A DNA stretch of 64,000 bases from Chloroflexota bacterium (GCA_002721995.1 PBMF01000025.1:151834-215833), one strand, 5' to 3'. Positions 8,442 to 17,553 are shown, numbered from the stretch's first letter. A program made the numbers and translations. Notes: generated by a model not told the origin, from the letters alone.

Positions 8442-9374
8442 CTAGCCCACCCGGACCACCAGCACCGGGTCTCCAGAGTGGGAGACCACTCGGCCGGTGA
8501 CGCTGCCCTGGGTCCAGCGTGCCGGCCCCGAACGCCCGTGGGTGGTCATGGCCACCAGGTTGTCGGGTGTCTCGTGGGCCACATCCACTATCACATCGGC
8601 GGCTGGGCCCTTCTCTATCCGGTGCTCAACAGACGCCACGCCGTGCTTGCGCAGCGAACCTTCCAGCCCCACCAGATAGTCCAGCGCCCGGTTCCCCGCC
8701 TCTTTGGCCATCTCCTCGAAGTGTTGGAACTTCATTCCCGGCGGACCGTCGGCGTGCTGGTAGCCGGCGATGTCCTGTAGTTCATTCTCGGAAGCTCCGG
8801 CCCGCAACAGGGTCACCTTTAATTCCATGGCGTTGGCCAGAGCCGTCACGTGGGGGATCACCTGCTCGGCCAGGGAAGAACCGTCCACCGAGACGATGAT
8901 GGTCTCCAGTTTGGTGTCGGGTTCGGGGTCTCCCTCACTTCGGCCGCGCACGATCAGCATGGGGTTCTTGGTGGCGTGCAGCACGCGGTCGGTGACGCTG
9001 CCCATCAGCCACCGGGTCACTCCGGAACGTCCGTGGGTGGACATGGACACCAGAGATTTGGGCGTCTTCTCCGCCTCTTCGATGATATGGGGAGCGGCTT
9101 CGCCCTCGAACGCCTCGCAGGTGATTTCCAGCCCAGGCGGCTCCATCTTCAATCGGACTCCGTTCAGGTAGTCCATGACCTCGTCGTGGACGCCGGCCAT
9201 GATGTCGCTGCGGTAGAGGCCGTGCACGGGGTCGGTGAGTTCTTCGGAAACCGTGGCGAACACCCGCATCAGATGGATGGGCACGCCCATTCCGTGGCTG
9301 ATCCGAGTGACGAAGGGTAGGACCTGTTCTGCCAGGGGTGACCCGTCTAACGGTACAAGAATGCGGTCGTACAT
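8442..9374 (-). CDS. Universal stress protein, two UspA domains
   Basis: 310 residues made of two Usp domains in tandem. Each ends in the ATP-binding pattern G-2x-G-9x-G-S: THGRSGVTRWLMGSVTDRV (about 115-133) and THGRSGPARWTQGSVTGRV (about 279-297). Each starts with a beta strand and DGS loop (ILVPLDGSPLAEQV, IIVSVDGSSLAEQV). Tandem Usp proteins are generally soluble, nucleotide-binding stress or energy-status proteins. It is transcribed alone, with the divergent 9644 gene upstream. The specific role is unknown. Confidence 0.93.
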   Translation of the reverse strand: MYDRILVPLDGSPLAEQVLPFVTRISHGMGVPIHLMRVFATVSEELTDPVHGLYRSDIMAGVHDEVMDYLNGVRLKMEPPGLEITCEAFEGEAAPHIIEEAEKTPKSLVSMSTHGRSGVTRWLMGSVTDRVLHATKNPMLIVRGRSEGDPEPDTKLETIIVSVDGSSLAEQVIPHVTALANAMELKVTLLRAGASENELQDIAGYQHADGPPGMKFQHFEEMAKEAGNRALDYLVGLEGSLRKHGVASVEHRIEKGPAADVIVDVAHETPDNLVAMTTHGRSGPARWTQGSVTGRVVSHSGDPVLVVRVG

Positions 9375-9643
9375 GACCTTGTCTCCTCTTACATCTGCAG
9401 CGGCGTCCGTTCAGGCGAAAAAATGCGTCCTGCGGACCGCCCTGCGGCGAAACCGAGTCCGGGATTGGGGAGTCCCAGACCCCGCGTATAAGAGTTTGCC
9501 GTACCGGGGGTAGCTTCTACTATAGCGCGTTTGTGAAAAACGTGGGGAGTGCCCACCGGACGGGTTACGGGGTTCTGACCGGTCCAAAGTAGTGGTAGAC
9601 TCTCGGCCAGACGGCCCAACCTAGATACCGATACGGAGGAGAT

Positions 9644-10201
9644 ATGGCGCGTTTACCCGTAGTTACCAGTGACATGGTTCCTGAGGAATTCCGTGAGGCC
9701 TTTGCCGAGGTTACCGCCCCAGCCGGCGGGGCCATCACCGGAGGGCCCGGTTCTTTCACCATCAACAGCCCGGAGATGGCCAAGCGGCGCAACCACCTGA
9801 CCAGCTATCTCCGCTACGAGACAACCTTCCCCAAGCGGATACTGGAACTGGCTATCATCAACACCGCCCGGGCCATGGACTGCCAGTACGTCTGGAATGC
9901 CCATGCCCCCGCGGCGCGCCGTGAGGGTGTGGCCGACGCCCTGGTGGACGCCATCCGGGACCGCAAGCCCCTGCCGCCCATGGCCGCCGACGAAGAGGCC
10001 ATCATCAACTACGGCAACGAGTTCTTCAAGGACCACAAGGTGAGCCAGGCCACCTTCGACAAAGCGCTGGAACAGTTCGGCGCCCAGTACCTGGTGGAAC
10101 TGACTACCCTCATGGGCCACTACGCCCAGACGTCCTTCTATCTAAACGCCTTTGAGGCAGAACTGCCCGACAACGTCACGGAGCCCCTGCTGCCCGTTTA
10201 A
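9644..10201 (+). CDS. Carboxymuconolactone decarboxylase family protein
   Basis: 185 residues, one CMD/AhpD-like domain. It has the family segment LELAIINTARAMDCQYVWNAHAPAARR (written here in part: MDCQYVWNAHAPAA, about 78-91), with one cysteine and the conserved histidine but no CxxC, so peroxidase activity like AhpD is unlikely. This form is common next to aromatic or cyclic-compound degradation genes. GGAGGAG precedes the ATG by 5-6 bases. It converges on the Gfo/Idh/MocA gene, whose stop directly abuts. Confidence 0.85.
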   Translation: MARLPVVTSDMVPEEFREAFAEVTAPAGGAITGGPGSFTINSPEMAKRRNHLTSYLRYETTFPKRILELAIINTARAMDCQYVWNAHAPAARREGVADALVDAIRDRKPLPPMAADEEAIINYGNEFFKDHKVSQATFDKALEQFGAQYLVELTTLMGHYAQTSFYLNAFEAELPDNVTEPLLPV

Positions 10202-11296
10202 TTATCCGGTGGCCACCGCTTGGCCCTTGTCCGAGGCCAGGCGGATGTTGTCGATGAGCCGGTGCAGGTCCACAGCGGTATCGAAGGTGGGGTAGTCGGC
10301 TGCGTTGCCGCGGATGGACTCGCCGAACTGAAAGTACAGTTGGCCCACGTTTCGTGGAGCGCCTGCCGGCATGCCCTCCAGCACGTTCACGTGCTTGTCG
10401 GGGACGGCGATGTCCTTGAGTTCGTCGTCGCCCTGGGCGCCCTGCAGGTAGACCTCACCCAGTTGGGGCGAGTCCTCGGACGTGGCCACCAGGGTGCCCT
10501 TCCGGCCGTATATCTCCATGCGGTAGCCGCTGCCGGCAAAGGGATTGCTGGCCACGTGGACCGAGACAACCGCGCCGTTGGCCAGCCGGCCGCTGACTAT
10601 GATGTTGTCGGGTGCCGTCACGTCCAGCATCTTCTGGGTGTCGGTCTCGTACCACTGGTCAACCTGGGTGGATACCACCGACGACACCTGGCTGAATTCG
10701 CCGGCGACGAACCGCAGGGCGTCTATGGAGTGCCCGGCGGCGATGGTCAGAGTGGTGGCTCCCAGCTCGTCGTCCCGCTGCCAGGTGCGGCCGGAGACCC
10801 GTTCCAGCACCCCGCCCCGGATGAGCCTCATGGAGCATGACGTGACTGCGCCCACGTAACCGTCCTCCACCAACTCTTTCATGTGCAGGATGGCCGGAGC
10901 GGCCCGGGCCTGGAGGCCCACCACCACTTTGACTCCCTTGGTCTTGGCCAGTTCGGCCAGTTCAGTGGCCTCCTCGATGGTTTTGCCCAGAGGCCACTCG
11001 GTGAACACGTGCTTCCCGGCGTTCAGCGCGTCCTTGGTGATCTGGTAATGGGCGGGCACCCGCAGCACCACCGCCACGGCATCTATCTCCGGATGCTCCA
11101 GCATCCTCTTGTAGTCGTCGAAGGCCAGCCGGGCACCGTACTGCTTCTTGGCCTCCTCGGCAGTCTCCATGCGGGTGGTGCAGACCCCGGTGAGTTCAAA
11201 CTCCGGACTGGCCGTTATGGCCGGTAGGTGTGAGCGGTGGGCCCAACCCACGGTGGGGCTGGCGCCGATTATTCCCAGACGTATCTGATCAGCCAT
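10202..11296 (-). CDS. Gfo/Idh/MocA family oxidoreductase
   Basis: 364 residues. The N-terminal Rossmann domain begins LGIIGASPTVGWAHRSHLPA. The EKP-like catalytic motif is TEWPLGKT (about 95-102), where Trp replaces the usual Lys position of EKP; GLQARAAPAI follows. The C-terminal domain has the alpha/beta substrate-binding sequence typical of sugar or inositol dehydrogenases. The loss of the canonical lysine makes the reaction doubtful. Downstream of the split-barrel FMN gene (28 bases), same strand, so probably one transcript. Confidence 0.88.
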   Translation of the reverse strand: MADQIRLGIIGASPTVGWAHRSHLPAITASPEFELTGVCTTRMETAEEAKKQYGARLAFDDYKRMLEHPEIDAVAVVLRVPAHYQITKDALNAGKHVFTEWPLGKTIEEATELAELAKTKGVKVVVGLQARAAPAILHMKELVEDGYVGAVTSCSMRLIRGGVLERVSGRTWQRDDELGATTLTIAAGHSIDALRFVAGEFSQVSSVVSTQVDQWYETDTQKMLDVTAPDNIIVSGRLANGAVVSVHVASNPFAGSGYRMEIYGRKGTLVATSEDSPQLGEVYLQGAQGDDELKDIAVPDKHVNVLEGMPAGAPRNVGQLYFQFGESIRGNAADYPTFDTAVDLHRLIDNIRLASDKGQAVATG

Positions 11297-11324
11297 CTTT
11301 CTGCTCCTAACTTTTCACTATTCT

Positions 11325-11987
11325 TTAATCGTGCTTACCCAGCTCGAAGTTGCGGACGTGCTCCGGCACCTCAAGTCCCGCCAGGTTCTTGGGGTCCGGT
11401 TCCGGGGCTTCCAGCACCTGCTTCATGGGCAGCACGCCGGCCCAGATGGGCAGCTCGTAGTCTTCATCGTCGTCCACCGGCGGGCCCGTCCGGATCTTGG
11501 CCGAACCCTCGTCGATGGGCATGGAGAACACGGTGGTCGCCTTCACCTCCTTGTCGGTCATGGGCCGCAGCGTCTCCCAGCGTCCGGGAATCAGGTTGTC
11601 CACGAACTTTTTCAGGTGCTCGTCCTTGTCTTCGTCGCTGATCTGGGTCGCCTCCCCAAAGAGCATCACCGACCGGTAATTGGCCGAATGGTGGAAGGCC
11701 GAGCGGGCCAGTACCAAGCCATCAAAGAGGGTAACAACCATACAAACTTCTTTGCCCACGATCTGACGCAGGAACCGGCTGGCCGAGGACCCGTGCCAGT
11801 AGATGGTGTCCCCGTCCCGCCACTGGAATGTGGGGGTCAGATAGGGACGGCCGTCGATGATGTAGGACATGTAGCACATGGGAGTGGCGTCGATGATGTC
11901 GTTGACCACCTCCCGGTCGTATTCCGCCCGGCGGTGGTTGCGCACGAGCTTGGTCCGGGGCGTCTGTCTCAGTTCCTCTTTGGGCAT
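11325..11987 (-). CDS. Pyridoxamine 5'-phosphate oxidase-family FMN-binding split-barrel protein
   Basis: 220 residues with the NimA/Pnp-oxidase-like barrel at about 20-165: YDREVVNDIIDATPMCYMSY, YWHGSSASRF and VLARSAFHHSANYRSVMLFG. These proteins bind FMN or related cofactors; some reduce nitroimidazoles, most have no known substrate. It follows the 12018 gene by 30 bases and precedes the Gfo/Idh/MocA gene, so the three minus-strand genes look like one operon. Confidence 0.85.
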   Translation of the reverse strand: MPKEELRQTPRTKLVRNHRRAEYDREVVNDIIDATPMCYMSYIIDGRPYLTPTFQWRDGDTIYWHGSSASRFLRQIVGKEVCMVVTLFDGLVLARSAFHHSANYRSVMLFGEATQISDEDKDEHLKKFVDNLIPGRWETLRPMTDKEVKATTVFSMPIDEGSAKIRTGPPVDDDEDYELPIWAGVLPMKQVLEAPEPDPKNLAGLEVPEHVRNFELGKHD

Positions 11988-12017
11988 TCCTGACTCCTTT
12001 CCATGGCCGAATGGCCT

Positions 12018-12818
12018 TTAGGCGCTCTCGGCCTGTTCCTTCAGCTTGTCGAAATACAATTGGGGCAGCTCCCGGTAATCGGTCATCAACGAGCCGAACC
12101 CCTCAATGATGTCGTCCATCTGGTTGTCCCGCATGGCGTACCAGTAGGTGGCGGTGTTGATGGCGATGACCGGTTTGTTCAGCCATTTCTCGGCCTCGGC
12201 GGCCATGCGGGCCATGCCCAGGTTGGTGCCAACCTGCACCAGCACCTCGGCGTCGGACTTGTTCAGTTCGATAAGCCCGTCCATCATCTCCCGCTCGGTG
12301 GTCTGGGCGATGGCGGCGGGGCCGGGGCAGCAGAGTCCCTTCAGTACCACCACGTCGAACCCGCAGTCGTTGAAGAACATGGTCACGTTCTCGTCGGCCA
12401 CCGGCCAGTATGGGGTAAGCACGCCAATCTTCTTGATGTCGCCATAGCAACGGATGGCGGCCTGGCAGGCGTCGGAGCCCATCGCCACCCTCCGGTTGGT
12501 CAGTTCCATCATGTGGGCCTTGAGCTCGTTGGACTGGCTCAGTCCGCCCCAGAAGGTCTCCGAGGACATGCCCATAACCAGGTAGTCGGGGTTGCAGGTC
12601 ATGACCCGCAGCAGGGCGTTGTCCCATTCCAGACGGATGGCGTCCATCAGCTTTTCAAAGTCCTCGTTGCTGGCCAGGGGCTCATCGGGCACCCAGATGC
12701 GGGACATGTGGTTGGTCACGCCCCTGGGGCGCATCTCGTCGAACTCGGGCTGAACGGAGGTGTTGGTCGAGGGCGCGATCACGCCCCAATTCGCCCTCCA
12801 TCCCAGTTTATCTGGCAT
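12018..12818 (-). CDS. Maleate isomerase / arylmalonate decarboxylase family protein, catalytic cysteines missing
   Basis: 266 residues of the Asp/Glu racemase superfamily. The fold is clear: NWGVIAPSTNTSVQPEF, IGVLTPYWPVADEN and KPVIAINTATYWYAM. Characterised maleate isomerases use two cysteines, one in a YACTSG-type loop and one in an SCTN-type loop. Here these read MGMSSETFWGG and QVGTNLGM, so Met and Gly replace them. Either the enzyme uses another chemistry or it is a non-isomerase paralogue. First gene of the minus-strand group 12818-10202, divergent from the M20 gene. Confidence 0.82.
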   Translation of the reverse strand: MPDKLGWRANWGVIAPSTNTSVQPEFDEMRPRGVTNHMSRIWVPDEPLASNEDFEKLMDAIRLEWDNALLRVMTCNPDYLVMGMSSETFWGGLSQSNELKAHMMELTNRRVAMGSDACQAAIRCYGDIKKIGVLTPYWPVADENVTMFFNDCGFDVVVLKGLCCPGPAAIAQTTEREMMDGLIELNKSDAEVLVQVGTNLGMARMAAEAEKWLNKPVIAINTATYWYAMRDNQMDDIIEGFGSLMTDYRELPQLYFDKLKEQAESA

Positions 12819-12972
12819 CTGGAAACTCCTATGGGCCGGCTGCCAAGGTTAGTAGATTCTAGCAATAATCAGCGCCCGTCGTTTTCTCTGAGGTGCGCCC
12901 GATGAGAAAATGGCGTAAAGTCTTGGCAATCTCTGCCCGTATTCGGCAGTTATAAGCTCCATAGAGGACGCC

Positions 12973-14211
12973 ATGACCAACAGCAACGCCCCGGCCAAGG
13001 ACACCCTTTCCCAAGCCTCCTCCCTGGCCATCGAGGGGGCCCGCTCCGAGCTCGTGGACCTGGCCCTGGACATCCACGCCCACCCCGAGCTGAACTACCA
13101 GGAGAAGCACGCCGCCCAGGTGCTGTCCGGCACTCTTGAGAAACACGGGTTCCAGGTGGAGCGGGGAGTAGGAGGCGTGAAGACCGCCTTCACTGCGTCA
13201 CTCCCCGGCCAGACCGGCGACGGCCCCACCGTGGCGGTGCTGGCCGAGTACGACGCCCTGCCCGAGATTGGCCACGGATGTGGACATAACCTCATCGCCA
13301 TGGCCGCCATCGGAGCCGGACTGGGACTGAAAGCCAACTTGGGCAGCCTGCCCGGCAGGGTGATGGTCATCGGCACCCCCGCTGAAGAGGGCGGCGGCGG
13401 GAAGATCCGGATGTTGGATGCCGGGGTCTTCCAGGGAGTGGACGCCACACTCTCGTCCCACCCGTCCTCCAACCGCACGGTCATCCCCACCGACATACCC
13501 ATGGACGAAAGTTGGAGCCTGGCCATGGTGGGCTATCGGTACATCTTCCACGGCAAGGCCGCCCACGCCGCAGCCGTGCCCCACGAGGGCATAAATGCTC
13601 TGAACGGGGTCATCCACCTGTTCACGGGCATCGACGCCCTGCGCCAGCATCTGCGGGAGGACACCCGAATCCACGGCGTGATAACAGATGGAGGCCGGGC
13701 ACCCAATGTTGTCCCGGAGTACGCCGCCGCCAACTTCATGCTCCGTTGCCGTGACCGCGACTATCTCAGCGACGTCATCGTTGGCAGGGTGCGCCAGGCC
13801 GCCGAGGGCGCCGCGGCGATGACCGGCTGCCGTCTCGAAGTGGAAGAGTTCTATCCCTTTTACGAGAACGTGCGGCCCAACGCCGTCATCGCCGAGCTGC
13901 TCCAGAACAATGCCGGATTTGCCGGTCTCAAGTTGGATGAGCCATTACCCGGACGCCAGGGCAGCGCGGCGTCCACCGACTTTGGCAACGTTAGCCAGGC
14001 CATGCCGGCCTACGAACTGCGGTACGCTGTAAGCGAGCAGCCGGTGCCGTCACACTCCAGGGAGATGGCTGAAACAGCCACTACCCAGCACGCATTGGAC
14101 GCGGCGCTGACAGTGGCCAAGACCATGACCCTCACCGCCTGCGACCTGCTGCTGGACCCGGCCCTGCTCCCGGCGGCGCGGAAGGAATTTGAGGAACGGG
14201 GCCGGGCCTAG
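12973..14211 (+). CDS. M20 family amidohydrolase (AbgB/IAA-amino-acid hydrolase-like)
   Basis: 412-residue metal-dependent hydrolase of amide-linked amino acids. It has HAHPELNYQEKHAA, the catalytic AEYDALPEIGHGCGHNLIA (metal ligands, about 93-111), TPAEEGGGGKI with the catalytic Glu, and the dimerisation-domain segment FHGKAAHAAAVPHEG. Length and motifs fit aminobenzoyl-glutamate or peptidase-like subgroups. AGAGGAC precedes the ATG. It is followed after 44 bases by an aldo/keto reductase on the same strand. Confidence 0.92.
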   Translation: MTNSNAPAKDTLSQASSLAIEGARSELVDLALDIHAHPELNYQEKHAAQVLSGTLEKHGFQVERGVGGVKTAFTASLPGQTGDGPTVAVLAEYDALPEIGHGCGHNLIAMAAIGAGLGLKANLGSLPGRVMVIGTPAEEGGGGKIRMLDAGVFQGVDATLSSHPSSNRTVIPTDIPMDESWSLAMVGYRYIFHGKAAHAAAVPHEGINALNGVIHLFTGIDALRQHLREDTRIHGVITDGGRAPNVVPEYAAANFMLRCRDRDYLSDVIVGRVRQAAEGAAAMTGCRLEVEEFYPFYENVRPNAVIAELLQNNAGFAGLKLDEPLPGRQGSAASTDFGNVSQAMPAYELRYAVSEQPVPSHSREMAETATTQHALDAALTVAKTMTLTACDLLLDPALLPAARKEFEERGRA

Positions 14212-14255
14212 CCTGCGCCAGCATGGGACCCAATCCCAATAAAAGGTGAAATAAT

Positions 14256-15068
14256 TTGGAGTACCGAAAACTTGGCAATCTTGACGTTTCCGTGATCGGC
14301 TTGGGCACACTCCGCGCCTTCGACGTAACCGACGAGGCCGACCTGGCCCAGCGCGGACAGATAATCGACAACCTGTTGGCCAACGACATCAACTTCATTG
14401 ATTCAGCGGCCATGTACGGCGCCGCGGAGGCCGCGGTTGGTGCCACCATCAAGGGTAAAAGAGACAAGTTCTACCTGGCCACCAAGGTCAGGATTGAGGG
14501 CAAGGAACCGGGGGAACAGCAGATTGCCAGGTCATTCGCCAACTTTGGCGTGGACTACATAGACATCTTCCAGGTGCACAATCTGATCGACACCCAGACC
14601 CACCTGGCCACCCTGGAGCGGCTGAAAGAAGAGGGGAAGATTGGCATGATCGGCGTCACCGCCATGGTGAACGAGGCTTATCCCGAGGTCATGGACATCA
14701 TGTGCTCCGGCCGTATCGACACCGTGCAGATTCCCTACAACGTGGTCCAGACCGAGGTGGAAGAGGGTGTGTTGCCCCTGGCCGAGGAATTGGGGATCGG
14801 CATCATGGTGATGGAACCTCTCAAGAAGGGCCGTTACGTTAAAGAACTGAAGGGCGAGCCGGACCTGGCGCCGCTCAAGGAATTTGGCATCAAGACCTGG
14901 GCCCAAGCCCTGTTGTCATGGGTGGTGTCAAATCCCCAGGTGAGCATCACCATCCCGGCGACCTCCCGGCCGGAGAGGATTCAGGAGAACGCGCTGGCCG
15001 GAAATCTTGGGACCATGCCCCAGGAGCTTCGCGACTACGTCAGGGAAGAGACACTACGCCTGCTCTAA
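14256..15068 (+). CDS. Aldo/keto reductase
   Basis: 270 residues, somewhat short for the family. Visible features: VIGLGTLRAFDV, the catalytic Asp-Tyr region INFIDSAAMYGAAE (about 45-58), the lysine in LATKVR and the histidine in FQVHN. The NADPH-binding end reads ITIPATSRPERIQENA. It starts with TTG; AAGGTGA sits about 7 bases upstream and no better start exists. Likely cotranscribed with the M20 hydrolase. Terminators at 15258 and 15321 close the unit. Confidence 0.9.
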   Translation: MEYRKLGNLDVSVIGLGTLRAFDVTDEADLAQRGQIIDNLLANDINFIDSAAMYGAAEAAVGATIKGKRDKFYLATKVRIEGKEPGEQQIARSFANFGVDYIDIFQVHNLIDTQTHLATLERLKEEGKIGMIGVTAMVNEAYPEVMDIMCSGRIDTVQIPYNVVQTEVEEGVLPLAEELGIGIMVMEPLKKGRYVKELKGEPDLAPLKEFGIKTWAQALLSWVVSNPQVSITIPATSRPERIQENALAGNLGTMPQELRDYVREETLRLL

Positions 15069-15257
15069 CGATAATTCGAGCCTGCAATAACTAAATCAGT
15101 TATCCATTCATACAGTATTCTCACAAAAGACTGCTGGAATCAAACCATTGGGGAGTTATGCTTGGATTGAGTAGGATGCGCTAGGGGTTTCGATTATCGG
15201 AATCTTATTCTTACTCACGACTGGGTCTTGCTCCCCTTGAGACCAGTCCAAACAAAG

Positions 15258-15293
15258 AGCGCCACCGAAAGTTGGGTGGCGCTTTTTGTTTTT
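15258..15293 (+). terminator. Rho-independent terminator
   Basis: Perfect 9-bp stem AGCGCCACC / GGTGGCGCT, loop of 8, then TTTTGTTTTT. It lies 190 bases past the aldo/keto reductase stop. Confidence 0.85.
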
Positions 15294-15320
15294 CCCATCA
15301 CCCTTTACGTGTCAGATGAA

Positions 15321-15356
15321 AAGAGAGGCCGCCCGTTCCGGCGGCCTCTCTTTTCG
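15321..15356. terminator. Second terminator-like hairpin
   Basis: Perfect 13-bp stem AAGAGAGGCCGCC / GGCGGCCTCTCTT with a 6-nt loop, flanked by T runs. Only 28 bases after the previous terminator, so it may serve as backup. Confidence 0.7.
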
Positions 15357-15534
15357 CGTGATGTCCAAGCAGCAATTGGGTTAACACAGAAATAGTACAC
15401 CACGCTAATAGATTCGATTCATTGGCCCAATACCATCCAACCATCGTCCCAGTCGTCCTTGGTTGTCAGATCCATGATGACGTTCAAGCTGGAAGATTCC
15501 CCACCAGCAATGCTGGTTTAAGGATAAGCGTTGT

Positions 15535-16587
15535 ATGAGTAATAGGACCGTTCCTCGTATCAGCTCCCTTTTTCCAATCGCTGTGGCGATTATCGCCGGC
15601 ATGGCCCTCCTTTGGTGGAGCGGCGGAATCGCCCACGCCGAAACACCTGAAACCTGCGGCGCCGACACCGTGGTTACCCTCTACGCCGGTCAGACCATAG
15701 ACGCCGGCACCGTGACCGTCGGCAACGACGAGTATAATCTGTACGTAACCTTTTCCGCCCAGAACGGCTGGCTGCTCAGTGAGACCCATCTTCATGTAGC
15801 AGACACAGAGGAAGCCGTCCCTCAAACAAAGAAAGGCAATCCAAAGGTTGGGAATTTCGCTTACCAGACCCAACACGATCCCGCGGCACAGGAATTCACC
15901 TACACCATCGCCAAAGCGGACCTTGCTTTTGACTCCACCGATTCCCTGGTAGTCGCCGCCCACGCAGTGGTGGTGCAGCTGGACTCAGAGGGCAACGAAA
16001 TCGAGAATGAGACCGATTGGGCCGACGGCGACCGGTTCACCAACCGGAGACGCTGGGCCACCTACTTCGGCCATACCTGGCAGGAGTGCGTCACGGTCCT
16101 TGGGCCGCTCACCAGCGGCGCTACCGAGACCGCCTTTGCTTTCGGCGGGACCCTTGCTACCTGCTTTTTGGATATCGATCAAGACAATGATGGCAACGGC
16201 GACTTCAACCGCTGGGGCTGGACCAACGGCGGACTCGCCCCCGGAATGTACTCCTTCGAGATCTACGCCGGCGCTGGCCGGTGCGACCTGAGCAAGGGCG
16301 CTTTCGTGGGAATGCTGACTGTCTTTTATGACGGCGCGTCAGCCTTTGTGTCCTACGACCTCTTCCATCCCTATGTGTTGGAGGAGACCCACTTGTATAT
16401 CGGGTCGGACATTCTGGCCGAGGACGTGAACGGTAACCCAACGGTGGCGCCGGGACAGTACCCGACCATCCACGACAACCTGGGCGGAGTGGGCTCCGAT
16501 TCCTACACCGTTACGGGGCTTTCCGGAGCCATCAACGTTGTGGCCCATGTCACCGTAGCCGGGTTTGAATATTTTGCCGGGTTCTGA
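15535..16587 (+). CDS. Secreted protein with two related beta-rich modules
   Basis: 350 residues. A Sec signal peptide is clear (positive start, then PIAVAIIAGMALLWWSGG, cleavage near AHA-ET at 35). Two modules follow that share a pattern: one near 45-145 (LYVTFSAQNGWLLSETHLHV, then GNPKVGNFAY) and one near 255-350 (AFVSYDLFHPYVLEETHLYI, then GNPTVAPGQYP). Between them is DIDQDNDGNGDFNRWGW, an acidic stretch that could bind calcium. I do not recognise a named family. It is probably extracellular or surface-bound. AAGGAT precedes the ATG. Confidence 0.75.
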   Translation: MSNRTVPRISSLFPIAVAIIAGMALLWWSGGIAHAETPETCGADTVVTLYAGQTIDAGTVTVGNDEYNLYVTFSAQNGWLLSETHLHVADTEEAVPQTKKGNPKVGNFAYQTQHDPAAQEFTYTIAKADLAFDSTDSLVVAAHAVVVQLDSEGNEIENETDWADGDRFTNRRRWATYFGHTWQECVTVLGPLTSGATETAFAFGGTLATCFLDIDQDNDGNGDFNRWGWTNGGLAPGMYSFEIYAGAGRCDLSKGAFVGMLTVFYDGASAFVSYDLFHPYVLEETHLYIGSDILAEDVNGNPTVAPGQYPTIHDNLGGVGSDSYTVTGLSGAINVVAHVTVAGFEYFAGF

Positions 16588-16626
16588 TCTTTAGACAGTC
16601 TCCGGTTTTCAGATGGATATCAATTC

Positions 16627-16664
16627 TTGAACCGGTCCTAGTTTGCTCTACCCTAGGACCAGGT
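16627..16664. repeat. Long imperfect hairpin
   Basis: AACC-GGTCCTAG is complementary to CTAGGACC-A-GGTT with one bulged A, giving about 12 bp around an 11-nt loop. It lies between the stop at 16587 and the terminator at 16680. It lacks a T run, so it could be an RNA processing or stability element. Confidence 0.4.
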
Positions 16665-16679
16665 TCGCACTCTTCAAAG

Positions 16680-16714
16680 AAGAGGCCCCTCGTACACCGA
16701 AGGGCCTCTTTTAT
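16680..16714 (+). terminator. Rho-independent terminator of the secreted protein gene
   Basis: Perfect 9-bp stem AAGAGGCCC / GGGCCTCTT followed by TT and ATCTCTT; a bidirectional role for the convergent 16743 gene is possible because A runs precede it. Confidence 0.75.
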
Positions 16715-16742
16715 CTCTTAAATCTGTGGTTAATCACACCGT

Positions 16743-17495
16743 TCAAGGCTGGCCCAGCTTACCCAGGTACTCCTTGAATAATTCCACGGATTTTTCCTCG
16801 GGCACGCCCATGAAATACCGTAGTCCCTGGGTGTACTGATGTATCTCCTGGGGGTGGACTGGGACCCGGTCGCTGGGACCGGAAACACGGTAGAGGCCAT
16901 CGGCCCAGTCTTGGAGGCTGGTGTAAAGGGAGTCTTCGATTATCAGGGCGTCCTGCCGTTCAACGTCGTTTCTGAGGACCCAACGGGCGAACACGAAGGG
17001 CAGCTGGGTCCACCTGGTCCATTCTTCGCCCAGGTCGTAGGTATGGGGATAGTCCCGCAACCCGCGCCGGTAGCGCAGTCCCAGGTTGCCCACCAGCAGC
17101 CGGGCATCATAGGAGTCGTCATCGCCGACATAGGCAGCCGGCGTGATTCCATGCTTCACCGTCAACAGCACCTGCAGCAACTTGACCGCGGTGGGGGCTT
17201 CATCGGGGACGGCGATGCTGGCCCCGCCAAGCTCTTCGATGGGGACCTTGGAGTGGAGCTTCACGCTAACGGCGGCAACGACGGTTGCTATGCAAAATCC
17301 CGAGACGGTGCGCAAACCATCGTCCAGGTCGAAGGTATCCACCAAGGGCACCAGACCGCCCTGCAAACGCCCGTCCATGATGGCCGTGATAATTTCGCTG
17401 GGCAGCAGTTCCTCGACTTCGATCCCCCGTTTGTCCATGTCAAAATACATGGGCTCGGAGCTTAGATATGGAGTGCGGCCGACTCTGTTGGGCAC
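16743..17495 (-). CDS. MqnA/MqnD-family protein (menaquinone futalosine-pathway fold)
   Basis: 250 residues with the periplasmic-binding-protein fold of chorismate dehydratase MqnA: PYLSSEPMYFDM at the N-terminus, GGLVPLVDTFDL, CIATVVAAVSVKLHSKVPIE and the MqnA-like DLGEEWTRWTQLPFVFARWV (about 163-182). No signal peptide, so cytosolic, as expected for MqnA. No other menaquinone gene is near, so the role may differ (orphan paralogue). The start appears to be GTG at 17495 with a weak ribosome site. Confidence 0.78.
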   Translation of the reverse strand: MPNRVGRTPYLSSEPMYFDMDKRGIEVEELLPSEIITAIMDGRLQGGLVPLVDTFDLDDGLRTVSGFCIATVVAAVSVKLHSKVPIEELGGASIAVPDEAPTAVKLLQVLLTVKHGITPAAYVGDDDSYDARLLVGNLGLRYRRGLRDYPHTYDLGEEWTRWTQLPFVFARWVLRNDVERQDALIIEDSLYTSLQDWADGLYRVSGPSDRVPVHPQEIHQYTQGLRYFMGVPEEKSVELFKEYLGKLGQP

Positions 17496-17530
17496 GTCTC
17501 AACACCGGTTAGAGTTTATTGAAGATAAAT

Positions 17531-17553
17531 AGGGCCTCGAATTTCGAGGCCCT
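17531..17553 (-). terminator. Near-perfect palindromic terminator of the NHL gene
   Basis: AGGGCCTCGAA-T-TTCGAGGCCCT, an 11-bp palindrome 49 bases past the NHL stop, followed on the minus strand by ATTTATCTT. Confidence 0.7.

Larger units (their letters stand above)
15069..15534. other. Intergenic region with two terminators, no gene seen
   Basis: 466 bases between the aldo/keto reductase and the secreted protein. The first 190 bases are less GC-rich than the surroundings and hold no open frame with family resemblance; two strong hairpins follow. No tRNA or known RNA was recognised. Confidence 0.5.
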
